Source of the DNA: Sphaerisporangium fuscum
Lineage (GTDB): Bacteria; Actinomycetota; Actinomycetes; Streptosporangiales; Streptosporangiaceae
Direction of reading: 5' to 3'
Length of the DNA stretch: 64,000 nucleotides
Assembly (NCBI RefSeq): GCF_018531465.1
Contig: NZ_JAHDTF010000010.1
Span: 62,001-126,000 of the forward strand
A program made the position numbers and the translations under genes. The notes beneath the pieces were generated by a model that saw only the letters and a program-made list of their open reading frames with translations, did no database searches and was not told the origin of the DNA. Shown here in pieces: positions 30,876-39,095 of the stretch. Position 1 is the stretch's first letter; every line of letters starts with the position of its first letter.

Positions 30876-32420
30876 TCAGAGGCGCACGCGGACGTCGGGC
30901 AGAGGTTCGGCCATGCGGGCGTTCGCTCGCACGGCGGGCGGCACGGGGTCGGCCGGGGGGGCGCACGTGGCGTCCGGGCCGGGCCTGCTCGCGGGCAGTG
31001 AGCCGTCGGCGAGGTAGGCCGCCAGATACCCGTCGAGGCAGGTGTTGCCGTTGAGGCTGATGCCGTGGTTGCCGCCGCCCGCCTCGACCACCAGCCGCGA
31101 GGAGGGCAGGAGGCGGTGCATCTCCACCCCGCCGTCGTACGGCGTCGCGGCGTCCTTGGTCGCCTGGAACAGCAGCACCGGCGGCAGGCCGCGCCCGGAG
31201 ATGGGCAGGGCCTCGGCGGACCTGGCGGGCCAGCTCAGGCACGGCGCGTTGAACCAGGCGTTGCCCCAGGTCATGAAGGGCGCGACGGCATGGCTCGCGT
31301 GGTTGTCGTGGTGCCACTTCGCCCAGCTCCGCGGCCATCCGGCGTCGGTGCAGGACGTGGCGAGGTACAGCGCGTGGCTGCTGTCGTCGGCGTTGGCGGC
31401 GAGCCCTCCGTAGAGAGTGGCGAGGTAGTCGATGTCGCCGGCCTCGTACCGGGACAGCCCCATCGCGAGGTAGTGCCAGACCGAGTTGGTGTAGCCGCCG
31501 ACCAGGTAGGTGTCGTCCAGTTCGTCGGGCCCCACCTCCTTCGCGACGGGAGCGGTCTTCAGCTTGCCGCGGATCTCGTAGTACTTCTTCTCCACGGCGG
31601 AGCCGGTGCCGCCCAGGTGGTAGACCGAGTCGTACCTGGCGACCCAGGCGAAGAAGTCCTTGGCGCGCGCGTCGAAGGCGCGGTCCTGGTCGAGGTTGTC
31701 GTCGTACCACACTCCGCTCGGCCGTACGACGCTGTCGAGCACCAGGCGCTTGACCCTGGAGGGGAACAGCGTGGCGTACGTCGCGCCGAGGTAGGTGCCC
31801 CACGAGTAGCCGAAGAAGCTGAGCTTGTCCTGGCCGAGGGCCGCGCGGATGCTGTCGAGGTCGCGGGCGGAGTCGACGGTCGTCATGTGGGCCAGCAGGC
31901 CGCCGAAGGCCTTGCCGCACCTGGCGGAGAAGCCGGCCGCCCTGGCCAGCCACGAGCGTTCGTCGTCGGTGCCCGCCGGCACGTAGTCGGGGCGCACGGG
32001 GGAGTCGTACCCGGACCCGCAGGTCAGCCGGGGCTCGCTCCGCCCGGCCCCGCGCGGGTCGAAACCGATCAGGTCGTAGGCCGCCGAGGCCTTCTCGGCC
32101 ACGCTCCCGCCGAACCACTTCGGAGCGGATATCCCGCTCGCCCCCGGACCGCCGGGGTTCAGCAGGAGGATGCCCTGGTACCGGTCGTCGGGCACCGTGT
32201 GCTTCTTGCGGCTGAGCGCCAGGTTGATCTTCTCGCCGGACGGGCGGGAGTGGTCGAGCGGCACGGAGATCTTCGCGCACTCCAGCCCCTCGAGCTTGCC
32301 GGTGCACGGCGCCCAGGCGACGGCGGCGGCCGGCTCGGCCGTGGCGCCGACGGGCGGCGCGGCGATGGTGACGCTCAGACCGACGCCGGCAATGGCCAGC
32401 GTGGCGACGGTCTTCTTCAT
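30876..32420 (-). CDS. Secreted alpha/beta-hydrolase, S33 tripeptidyl-aminopeptidase-like
   Basis: 514 residues. A signal peptide (KKTVATLAIAGVGLSVTIAAP, cleavage near ATA-EP) leads to the S33 fold: LLLNPGGPGASGI (oxyanion region), the nucleophile in FFGYSWGTYLG, and a C-terminal TAP-like domain with VLLFQATKDAATPYDG (Asp) and GGGNHGISL (His). It matches the SlpD/Tap-type proteases of Streptomyces, which remove short peptides from protein N-termini outside the cell. It stands alone between a glycosyltransferase and the PKS operon. Confidence 0.9.
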   Translation of the reverse strand: MKKTVATLAIAGVGLSVTIAAPPVGATAEPAAAVAWAPCTGKLEGLECAKISVPLDHSRPSGEKINLALSRKKHTVPDDRYQGILLLNPGGPGASGISAPKWFGGSVAEKASAAYDLIGFDPRGAGRSEPRLTCGSGYDSPVRPDYVPAGTDDERSWLARAAGFSARCGKAFGGLLAHMTTVDSARDLDSIRAALGQDKLSFFGYSWGTYLGATYATLFPSRVKRLVLDSVVRPSGVWYDDNLDQDRAFDARAKDFFAWVARYDSVYHLGGTGSAVEKKYYEIRGKLKTAPVAKEVGPDELDDTYLVGGYTNSVWHYLAMGLSRYEAGDIDYLATLYGGLAANADDSSHALYLATSCTDAGWPRSWAKWHHDNHASHAVAPFMTWGNAWFNAPCLSWPARSAEALPISGRGLPPVLLFQATKDAATPYDGGVEMHRLLPSSRLVVEAGGGNHGISLNGNTCLDGYLAAYLADGSLPASRPGPDATCAPPADPVPPAVRANARMAEPLPDVRVRL

Positions 32421-32658
32421 ATCAGCCCCTTCGGTGCCCGCGGCCCTTCATCGGCGCCGGCTTACGGCATCACCAGGCCGATTTTTCAACTGCGACGCGG
32501 GTGAACGCGGTACCGATCGGAAGCGTTATCGAAACGAAATATCAACAATTACGGTTACGGTACCCGGGTGCGGCGGTCATTCGTGTGGATAACCAATTCG
32601 GATAGCGTATTTCTCGAAATATCGGGCATCGGGGTTATCGTTCACCCGGCGGATCCCG

Positions 32659-33792
32659 TCACCGCTCCGCGGCGGCCCGCAGGTACGCCTCCCGCAGACC
32701 GTCCCGCAGCGCCCGCGAGTCGTGGCCCGCCGCCGCCGCGGACGCCCGCTCGCCCCACCTCGCCCGCACCCGCTCGTCCTCCAGCTCGCGCAGCAGTTCG
32801 ACGTACTCGTTCACCGTACGCCCCGGCAGATAGGCGTCCTTGAGCCAGTCCCGGTAGCACGGGAGGTCCGGCAGCACGAGCGGCAGCCCGGCCACGGCCG
32901 CCTCCAGCGTGGCCAGGCCGAAGGTCTCGTGCTTGGACGGCAGGAAGAACACGTCCGCCGCGGCGCAGTACTTGAACACCTCCTCCCGCGGCACCAGGCC
33001 CGTGAAGACGACGTTCTCCGGCGGGTTCTCCCGCAGCCGCGTCAGATCGTGCCGCGCGTCGGACAGCATGCCGAACTGCATCCCGCCCACCCAGACGAAC
33101 CGCAGATGGGGCAGGCTCCTGGCGCAAGCGACGAACTCCTCCACGCCCTTCCTCGGCTGGATCTGGCCCACCCCGAGGACCACCGGCCGCCCGTCCCACC
33201 CGAACCCGCGCCGCAGCGCCGGACGGCGGGCCGCCAGCGACCGGATGCGCTTCTCGTCGATCGCGTTGGCCGCGAGCACGATCGGCCCGCGCACCCCGAG
33301 CTCCTCCAGCTCCAGCGTGGTCGCCCCGCTCACCGACAGCACCAGCGTGGCGAGGTCGAAGACCCGCCTCATGTACCAGCGGACGGGCCCCCTGGCCAGA
33401 TGGGCGCCCTTGATGCTGCCGAGGAGCGTGCCGGGCGTGACGTGGGCGCTGATCAGGCTCGGCCCGCGGTGCGCCAGCATCCGCAGCGCCGCGAACGGCC
33501 CCATCGTGTGCACGTGGAGCACCACGTTCCGGCCGTAGGCCCGCACACCGGAAACGCATTCGAATTCCGGCATCTGGTTTATCGCCCGGATGCTTTCCTC
33601 GAAGACGCTGTGCACCCCGTGCCCGCGCACGGTGAAGACGGACTCCGACATCACGCTCACCGGTATCGGCGGGGCCTTGCCTTCCGGTTCGCCGGGGGAA
33701 ATCGGATCGATGGGGGATGGGGTTTCGGGGCGCCGTCTCGACGCCTTCAGTTGCGGGCGGATTCGCCGAATACGTCCACGTACCGCGGTCAC
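32659..33792 (-). CDS. GT4-type glycosyltransferase
   Basis: 377 residues with a GT-B fold. The donor-binding region is VLGVGQIQPRKGVEEFV, and FFLPSKHETFGLATLEAAVAGLPLV carries the retaining-GT E(x7)E motif. The N-terminal domain starts at about residue 48 (MSESVFTVRGHGVHSVFEESI); the preceding Pro/Arg-rich residues may be dispensable, so Met48 (33651) is an alternative start. The N-terminal pattern with LHVHTMGPFA recalls bacterial diacylglycerol glucosyltransferases, but the acceptor cannot be fixed from sequence. The gene is monocistronic. Confidence 0.85.
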   Translation of the reverse strand: MTAVRGRIRRIRPQLKASRRRPETPSPIDPISPGEPEGKAPPIPVSVMSESVFTVRGHGVHSVFEESIRAINQMPEFECVSGVRAYGRNVVLHVHTMGPFAALRMLAHRGPSLISAHVTPGTLLGSIKGAHLARGPVRWYMRRVFDLATLVLSVSGATTLELEELGVRGPIVLAANAIDEKRIRSLAARRPALRRGFGWDGRPVVLGVGQIQPRKGVEEFVACARSLPHLRFVWVGGMQFGMLSDARHDLTRLRENPPENVVFTGLVPREEVFKYCAAADVFFLPSKHETFGLATLEAAVAGLPLVLPDLPCYRDWLKDAYLPGRTVNEYVELLRELEDERVRARWGERASAAAAGHDSRALRDGLREAYLRAAAER

Positions 33793-33903
33793 AGCCGCAA
33801 TGCTAGGCGAATGCCGATGTTCATAAATGGCGATAAACCGGCGGAATGACTGCTTTTAGGTGAACGACAAGCCCGCCGCCGTTCACCTCCGACCGAAAGA
33901 CCC

Positions 33904-34101
33904 TCAGGCACCGCGCCGCCTCGCGCACCGTCCGCCGCGGGCCAGGGCGTGCGGGTGGATCCCCGTGGCTCGCAGGTTCGTCCGCAGCCGGCGGACCTCC
34001 CAGGGGTGCGGCGGCTTCTCGTAGCGGACCTGTTCATGATGCGCCCCGCCCAGGGACCGGTGGACCCGTTCATGATGCGCCGCGGTCCCGGGGGAGGTCA
34101 T
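33904..34101 (-). CDS. Small basic protein coupled to the ROK regulator gene (65 aa)
   Basis: The ATG lies one base after the stop of the ROK gene, so it would be translated by reinitiation. The N-terminus contains a duplicated AHHE(R/Q)V motif, encoded by two GTTCATGATGCGCC direct repeats at 34032-34045 and 34068-34081. The C-terminus is Arg-rich (PHPWEVRRLRTNLRATGIHP). I know no family. Codon bias and coupling support it; other frames here look less protein-like. Confidence 0.45.
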   Translation of the reverse strand: MTSPGTAAHHERVHRSLGGAHHEQVRYEKPPHPWEVRRLRTNLRATGIHPHALARGGRCARRRGA

Positions 34102-34102
34102 C

Positions 34103-35314
34103 TCATTTACCCGTCCGTGCGGGCCGCGGAGTGGCCTTGTCCCAGTCGTCGAGGCCGGCCTCCGACAGCACGACGTCGAAGGCGAGCTCCGCCGCGCCGC
34201 GCAGGCTGCCGTCCGCGGGGAAGGCGGCCCGGGCCAGCGGGGGCGCGTCCTCGCGCCGGAAGGCCATCAGGCCCGTACGGTAGGCGGCCCGCAGTGCCGG
34301 GCCGGCGAGGTCCAGGACCGCCATGGCGAGGCCGGAGAGCGTCACCACCTGCGGGTCCAGCGCGTTGACCAGCCCCGCGACACCCCGGCCGAGGTTGCGC
34401 GCGATCTGGTCGACGGCGGCGCGGGCCGCGTGGTCGCCCTGCCGGGCCCGTGCGAACACGGCGTCGGCGGCGCTTCGCGGTGCGGCCGGAGGAGGGTCGC
34501 CGAGGAGGCGGGCGAGCGCGCGGCCGTCCACCTCCAGGTCCCAGCAGCCGCGGGCGCCGCACGGGCATGCCCTGGACGGGTCGCCGAATGGCATGTGCCC
34601 GAACTCCCCGCTCGCGCCGGTCGCGCCCGTGGCCGCGCGGCCGCGCTCCAGCAGGACGCCGCCGATGCCCACCTCCACGGTCAGGTAGAGGGCCACCTCC
34701 GCGCCCACCGCCGCCCCCCTCCGCGCCTCGGCCACGCCCGCCATCGTGGCGTCGTTGCCGACCACGACGGGCGGAGGCGAGGCGAGCGCCAGGCCGCCGA
34801 GCACGTCGACGTCGTGCCAGCCGAGCGTGGCCGCGCCCATCAGGCGTCCGTGGCTGACCGTGCCCGGGACGGAGACGCCGATCGCCCGCAGCCGCGTCCC
34901 GTACGCCGTCCGGACCTGCTCCAGGGCCGCGGCGACCCCGGTGAGGACCTGTTCGGGGGCGGGGGCGCGGTGGGCCTCCCGGCGCAGGTGGTCGAGCTCG
35001 CCGCCCAGATGGGCCACCGCCAGCCGCCAGCCCTCGTGGGAGACGTCCACCACCGCCACGACCGGCCCCTCGGCGTGGCGGTGCACCACGCGGGTGGGAC
35101 GGCCGCGGGCGCCGGTCGGCGCGGCGTCGCTCTCGTCCACCAGGCGCAGCGCGTGGAGCCGGCCGACGATCTCGGTCGCCGAGCCGCGGCTCAGGCCGAG
35201 GTCGCGGGCCAGCTGGGCCCGGGTCGTGGAGGGGTGGGCGTGCACGTGCCGCAGCACCGCGAGCATGCCCTGCACCTGGATGGCCCGTGCTCGCCCGACC
35301 TCGCCGATTTCCAT
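34103..35314 (-). CDS. ROK-family transcriptional regulator
   Basis: 403 residues. An N-terminal winged helix (STTRAQLARDLGLSRGSATEIVGRL) is followed by a sugar-kinase-like ROK domain with the zinc motif CPCGARGCWD near residue 250 and the VVGNDATMAG and GHMPFGDP segments. Such repressors respond to sugars or sugar phosphates. It is divergent from a SemiSWEET transporter and a HAD phosphatase, with a TGCTCG/CGAGCA palindrome between the starts, so it probably controls that sugar uptake/phosphatase pair. Confidence 0.92.
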   Translation of the reverse strand: MEIGEVGRARAIQVQGMLAVLRHVHAHPSTTRAQLARDLGLSRGSATEIVGRLHALRLVDESDAAPTGARGRPTRVVHRHAEGPVVAVVDVSHEGWRLAVAHLGGELDHLRREAHRAPAPEQVLTGVAAALEQVRTAYGTRLRAIGVSVPGTVSHGRLMGAATLGWHDVDVLGGLALASPPPVVVGNDATMAGVAEARRGAAVGAEVALYLTVEVGIGGVLLERGRAATGATGASGEFGHMPFGDPSRACPCGARGCWDLEVDGRALARLLGDPPPAAPRSAADAVFARARQGDHAARAAVDQIARNLGRGVAGLVNALDPQVVTLSGLAMAVLDLAGPALRAAYRTGLMAFRREDAPPLARAAFPADGSLRGAAELAFDVVLSEAGLDDWDKATPRPARTGK

Positions 35315-35347
35315 GTACGGGATTGTGCCAAGAGTCCCGCCGATTTA

Positions 35348-35364
35348 TGCTCGCATCACGAGCA
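35348..35364. promoter_or_regulatory. Operator between the ROK regulator and SemiSWEET genes
   Basis: TGCTCG-CATCA-CGAGCA is a perfect 6-bp inverted repeat. It lies 34 bases upstream of the regulator start and 15 bases upstream of the SemiSWEET start, well placed for divergent control. Confidence 0.6.
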
Positions 35365-35379
35365 AAATCGGAGGAAGCC

Positions 35380-35646
35380 GTGACAACCGTTCTCGGGCTG
35401 GTGGCCGGGGCCCTGACCACCGCGTGCTGGCTCCCGCAGCTTCGGCGGTCCTGGCGCACGCGGTCGACCGACGACCTTTCCTGGACCTACCTGGTCATGC
35501 TGAGCACGGGGGTCGGCATGTGGTTCACCTACGGCATCGCCATGGCGGACGTCGCGGTCATGGCGTCCAACGCCATCACGCTGGCCGCCCTGGCCGTGCT
35601 CATCACCATCAAGGCCACCCAGCGCGCCCGCGAGGCACGGGCGTGA
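35380..35646 (+). CDS. SemiSWEET-type sugar transporter (PQ-loop)
   Basis: 88 residues from GTG 35380, with GGAGGAAG just upstream. Three membrane helices carry the SemiSWEET signature: an N-terminal GLVAGALTTACWLPQLRRSWRTRSTDDLSW with the PQ pair, then YLVMLSTGVGMWFTYGI and a third helix before a basic tail. SemiSWEETs dimerise to make a six-helix facilitator for mono- or disaccharides. It is followed by a HAD phosphatase and divergent from a ROK regulator, consistent with sugar handling. Confidence 0.92.
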   Translation: MTTVLGLVAGALTTACWLPQLRRSWRTRSTDDLSWTYLVMLSTGVGMWFTYGIAMADVAVMASNAITLAALAVLITIKATQRAREARA

Positions 35647-35690
35647 GGGAGAAAGGGGGCGTCCTCGTGCCGGTGGGGGGAGCGAACGGA

Positions 35691-36323
35691 ATGGACACGG
35701 ATGTGCGGGCGGTGCTGCTCGACATGGACGGCACGCTGGTCGACTCCGACGCGGCGGTGGAGCGATCCTGGCGGGCCTGGGGAGAACGCAACGGGATGCT
35801 GGAGGAGGTGCTGGCGGCGGACCTGCACGGATTCCCCGCCCGCGTCATGATCCGCCGCCTGGCCCCCCACCTGTCCGACGAGGAGGTGGCGCTCGCGGTC
35901 GAGAGCATGGTCGACATCGAGTGCGCCGACCTCGACGGCGTCACGGCCACCCAGGGCGCCCGGGAGCTCCTCGACGTCCTCACCGGACGCGGGCTGCCGT
36001 GGGCGGTCGTCACCGGGGCCGGCACGCGCCTGGCCCGCGCGCGGCTCGGCGCCGCCGGCATCGAGCCGCCGCTGCTGGTCTCGGTGGACGACGTGACCCG
36101 CGCCAAGCCCGACCCGGAGGCCTACCTGCACGCGGCGGCGCTCCTCGGCGTCGCCCCCGCCGGCTGCCTGGTCGTCGAGGACTCCGCCCCGGGCATCGCG
36201 GCCGGACGGGCCGCCGGGATGACCGTCGCCGCCCTCCGCGGCCTCCCGGCGGACCTCCCGATCGCCCACCTGGGCGAACTGGCCGACACCCTGCGGCGTC
36301 AGGCGCCCGCGGCGACAGCGTGA
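35691..36323 (+). CDS. HAD-superfamily sugar-phosphate phosphatase (beta-phosphoglucomutase-like)
   Basis: 210 residues from ATG 35691 behind GGGGGGAG; in-frame GTG codons at 35643-35673 could lengthen it. HAD motifs: nucleophile DMDGTLVDSD, motif II VVTGAG, motif III KPDPEAYLHAA, motif IV VVEDSAPGIAAG. A helical cap follows the first motif. This pattern fits 2-deoxyglucose-6-phosphatase, glycerol-3-phosphatase or phosphoglucomutase relatives. It probably works on a sugar phosphate formed after uptake by the adjacent SemiSWEET. Confidence 0.9.
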   Translation: MDTDVRAVLLDMDGTLVDSDAAVERSWRAWGERNGMLEEVLAADLHGFPARVMIRRLAPHLSDEEVALAVESMVDIECADLDGVTATQGARELLDVLTGRGLPWAVVTGAGTRLARARLGAAGIEPPLLVSVDDVTRAKPDPEAYLHAAALLGVAPAGCLVVEDSAPGIAAGRAAGMTVAALRGLPADLPIAHLGELADTLRRQAPAATA

Positions 36324-36352
36324 TCGGCGGGCGGGACTCCTGGGTGCGGCCG

Positions 36353-36380
36353 GGCTCTCCCGTGCCGGGACGGGAGAGCC
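36353..36380. terminator. Bidirectional terminator between HAD and rtcB genes
   Basis: A perfect 11-bp stem (GGCTCTCCCGT / ACGGGAGAGCC) with a six-base loop. It lies between the convergent genes. Confidence 0.75.
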
Positions 36381-36390
36381 GTGCGCCGCG

Positions 36391-37545
36391 TCAGCCCTTG
36401 TAGTTGAAGATCTGCCGCAGGGTGTGCCGTACCTCCACCAGGTCGGTCTGGTCCGCCATCACCTGGTCGATCGGCTTGTACGCGTCGGGGTGCTCGTCCA
36501 CCAGGGCGGCGGCGCGGTCGGCGTTCCAGGTGCGGCCGCGCATCGCCTGGCTGAGAGAGGTGGCCGACAGCTCCCGCCTCGCCTTGGTGCGGGACATGCG
36601 CCGGCCCGCGCCGTGCGAGCAGGAGTTGTACGACTCGGGGTTCCCCCGGCCGCGCACGATGTACGAGCGGGTGCCCATGGAGCCGGGGATCACCCCTTCG
36701 TCCCCCGTGTCGGCCTTGATCGCCCCCTTACGGGTGATCCAGAGGGACCTGCCGTAGTGGGTCTCCTGCTGGGTGAAATTGTGGTGACAGTTGATCGTGC
36801 GGACCCGCTGTCCCTTGCCGGCCACCCTGAACAGGGCGTTGACCAGCACCTTGTCCATGCGGGCGCGGGAGGCCATGGCGTAGCGCTGGGCCCAGAGCAT
36901 GTCCTCGATGTAGGCGGTGAACTCCGGCGTGCTCTGGACCAGGTAGGCCAGGTCCGGGTCCTCGAGGCCGATCTCCTGCTTCTTCATCAGCTTCTTGGCG
37001 TTCACGATGTGCATCGTGGCCAGCTGGTTGCCGATGCCGCGGGAACCCGAGTGCAGCACCGTCCAGACCCGGTCGCGCTCGTCGAGGCAGACCTCGACGA
37101 AGTGGTTGCCGGAGCCGAGGGTGCCGAACTGGTCGGCCACCTTCCTGGTCTGCTTCGGGGTGAGGTCGGTGCAGGGGAGTCCGAGGTCGCCGAGGGTGCG
37201 GTCCACCGACGGGTCGTCGTGTCCCTTGCCGACGCCGGCGGGGATGCGGTGCTCCACCATCGGCATGAGGGCGGCCAGGGTCTCGGGCAGGTCGGAGGCG
37301 GTGAGCGTCGTCTCGGTGGCCACCATGCCGCAGCCGATGTCCACCCCGACGGCGGCCGGGATGATCGCGTTCTCGGTGGGGATGACCGAGCCGACCGTCG
37401 CGCCGATGCCGACGTGCGCGTCGGGCATGAGGGCGACGTGGCCGGAGACGAACGGCAGGCGGGCGGTGCGCGCGGCCTGCGCGATCGCGCCTTCGTCGAT
37501 CTCGCTGGCCCACGACAGCAGGTTCGGTGCGGGCTGGTTCGGCAT
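36391..37545 (-). CDS. rtcB: RtcB-type RNA ligase
   Basis: 384 residues from ATG 37545, which is preceded by GAGGAGATCAA. The manganese/GTP-binding motifs of RtcB are present: PDAHVGIGATVGSVI, GVDIGCGM, GSGNHFVEVC, LHSGSRGIGN, and the guanylylated His in SYNSCSHGAGRRMSR. It belongs to the short RtcB branch common in actinobacteria. It joins 2',3'-cyclic phosphate and 5'-OH RNA ends, in tRNA or damage repair. It is monocistronic. Confidence 0.95.
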   Translation of the reverse strand: MPNQPAPNLLSWASEIDEGAIAQAARTARLPFVSGHVALMPDAHVGIGATVGSVIPTENAIIPAAVGVDIGCGMVATETTLTASDLPETLAALMPMVEHRIPAGVGKGHDDPSVDRTLGDLGLPCTDLTPKQTRKVADQFGTLGSGNHFVEVCLDERDRVWTVLHSGSRGIGNQLATMHIVNAKKLMKKQEIGLEDPDLAYLVQSTPEFTAYIEDMLWAQRYAMASRARMDKVLVNALFRVAGKGQRVRTINCHHNFTQQETHYGRSLWITRKGAIKADTGDEGVIPGSMGTRSYIVRGRGNPESYNSCSHGAGRRMSRTKARRELSATSLSQAMRGRTWNADRAAALVDEHPDAYKPIDQVMADQTDLVEVRHTLRQIFNYKG

Positions 37546-37869
37546 GAAATTGATCTCCTCACTGGACGTGGGATCAGTGTGGGGCGGCCGGAGAGGAAAT
37601 CCCAGCCATTTAATCGCCCGCGCCCGCTCCGCCCGGCACTGGACGAGGACTGTGATGTGTGCCATCGTGTCCACGCGCGCACCGCCCGAGCCGGGCCGCC
37701 GGGCGCGTGCCCCTCCCGCCGCGCGACGGGCTTCGCCTGGTAGGCCAGGTATCAATCGCGAAACATCCTTGACACATACTGGATGTGAACGTTAACAATT
37801 AACGCACTCACGTCCGGTGCATCGGCATGGGTGAAAGCACGGCCCATCGAAGGAGACGGGGACAGGACC
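37546..37869. promoter_or_regulatory. Divergent rtcB/lacI-type regulator region with promoter and operator
   Basis: On the + strand TTGACA at 37769-37774 and TAACAA at 37793-37798 form a promoter for the arabinose regulator. TGTGAACGTTAACA at 37784-37797 overlaps the -10 and matches the araB operator at 12 of 14 positions, so the regulator should repress itself. On the minus strand the region must hold the rtcB promoter. I see no gene in these 324 bases. Confidence 0.6.
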
Positions 37870-38943
37870 ATGGTTCGTAACGCCCACCGCTCACCCGTCA
37901 TGGCGGACGTGGCGCGGCTCGCCGGCGTCTCCCACCAGACCGTCTCGCGGGTGCTCAACGACCACCCCAACGTCCGCCCCGAGACGCGCGAGAGGGTGCT
38001 GGCCGCCATCGAGGGGCTGGGCTACCGGCGCAACTCCACCGCCCGCGCCCTGGTCACCCGGCGCACCAACACCCTCGGCGTGGTCGCCTTCGACACCACT
38101 CTGTACGGCCCGGCGAGCACCCTGTACGGCATCGAGCGGGCGGCGCGCGAGGCCGGGTACTTCGTCAGTATCGTCAGCCTGCGCGAGCTGACCCGTGACG
38201 ACCTCGCGGAGGCGCTCGACCACCTCGCCCGCCAGCAGGTCGACGGCCTGGTGGTCATCGCCCCGCAGAGCGCCGTCGCGGTGGCGCTCGCCGAGATGCC
38301 TCAGCAGGTGCCCGTGGTCACCGTGGAGGGCGACGCCGACGTCGGCCTGCCGGTGGTCAACGTCGACCAGCGCAAGGGAGGGGTGCTGGTGACCGAGCAC
38401 CTGCTGAGGCTCGGCCACCGCACGGTGTGGCACGTCTCCGGCCCGCAGGACTGGCTGGAGGCCCAGGGGCGCATGGAGGGCTGGCGCGAGACGCTGGCCG
38501 CCGCCGGGGCCGAGGTCCCCGAGCCGCTGTGGGGCGACTGGAGCCCCCGCTCCGGGTACCGCTGCGGCCAGCTCCTCGCAGGGATGCCCGACCTCACCGC
38601 GGTGTTCGTGGCCAACGACCAGATGGCCCTCGGCGTCCTGCGCGCGCTGGACGAGGCGCGCATCCGCGTGCCGGACGACGTCAGCGTGGTGGGCTTCGAC
38701 GACATCCCCGAGTCGGAGTTCTTCGCCCCGCCGCTGACCACGGTCGCGCAGAACTTCTCCGAGGTCGGCCGCAAGGCGATCGAGCTCCTGCTCGACGCGC
38801 TGGCCGAGGAGGCGACGGACCGGCGGGACGCGGCGCCCGGCGGCGCGGACGACGGCCAGGCCCGGACGGCGCCGCCCCCGCACGTCGTGGTGCAGCCCCA
38901 CCTGGTGGTCCGGCGCAGCTCCGGTCCGCCGCGCACGACCTGA
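37870..38943 (+). CDS. LacI-family transcriptional regulator of arabinose genes
   Basis: 357 residues from ATG 37870. The N-terminal LacI helix-turn-helix is MADVARLAGVSHQTVSRVLNDHPNVRPETRERV, followed by the hinge and a periplasmic-binding-protein fold (TLGVVAFDTTLYGPASTLYGIERAA, VFVANDQMALGVLRAL, VSVVGFDDIPESEFFAPPLTTV). It precedes araB, araD and a sugar ABC importer, and a TGTTAACGCTAACA-type site occurs both at its own promoter and at the araB start. By context it is an AraR-like repressor released by L-arabinose or a derivative. The C-terminal tail after the fold is proline-rich. Confidence 0.92.
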   Translation: MVRNAHRSPVMADVARLAGVSHQTVSRVLNDHPNVRPETRERVLAAIEGLGYRRNSTARALVTRRTNTLGVVAFDTTLYGPASTLYGIERAAREAGYFVSIVSLRELTRDDLAEALDHLARQQVDGLVVIAPQSAVAVALAEMPQQVPVVTVEGDADVGLPVVNVDQRKGGVLVTEHLLRLGHRTVWHVSGPQDWLEAQGRMEGWRETLAAAGAEVPEPLWGDWSPRSGYRCGQLLAGMPDLTAVFVANDQMALGVLRALDEARIRVPDDVSVVGFDDIPESEFFAPPLTTVAQNFSEVGRKAIELLLDALAEEATDRRDAAPGGADDGQARTAPPPHVVVQPHLVVRRSSGPPRTT

Positions 38944-39095
38944 TCGGCCCGCCCGGGTTCCGGGCAGTCTCGGCACCCGGGCCGTACGAGACCCCCACGA
39001 CCACCTGACCCCCACGATCCCCGGACCCGCGCGACCCCGCCGGGTCGTCCCCAGCCGCAACTTCGCGAACCGTCCCCAATCCACAAGGAGTGCCC

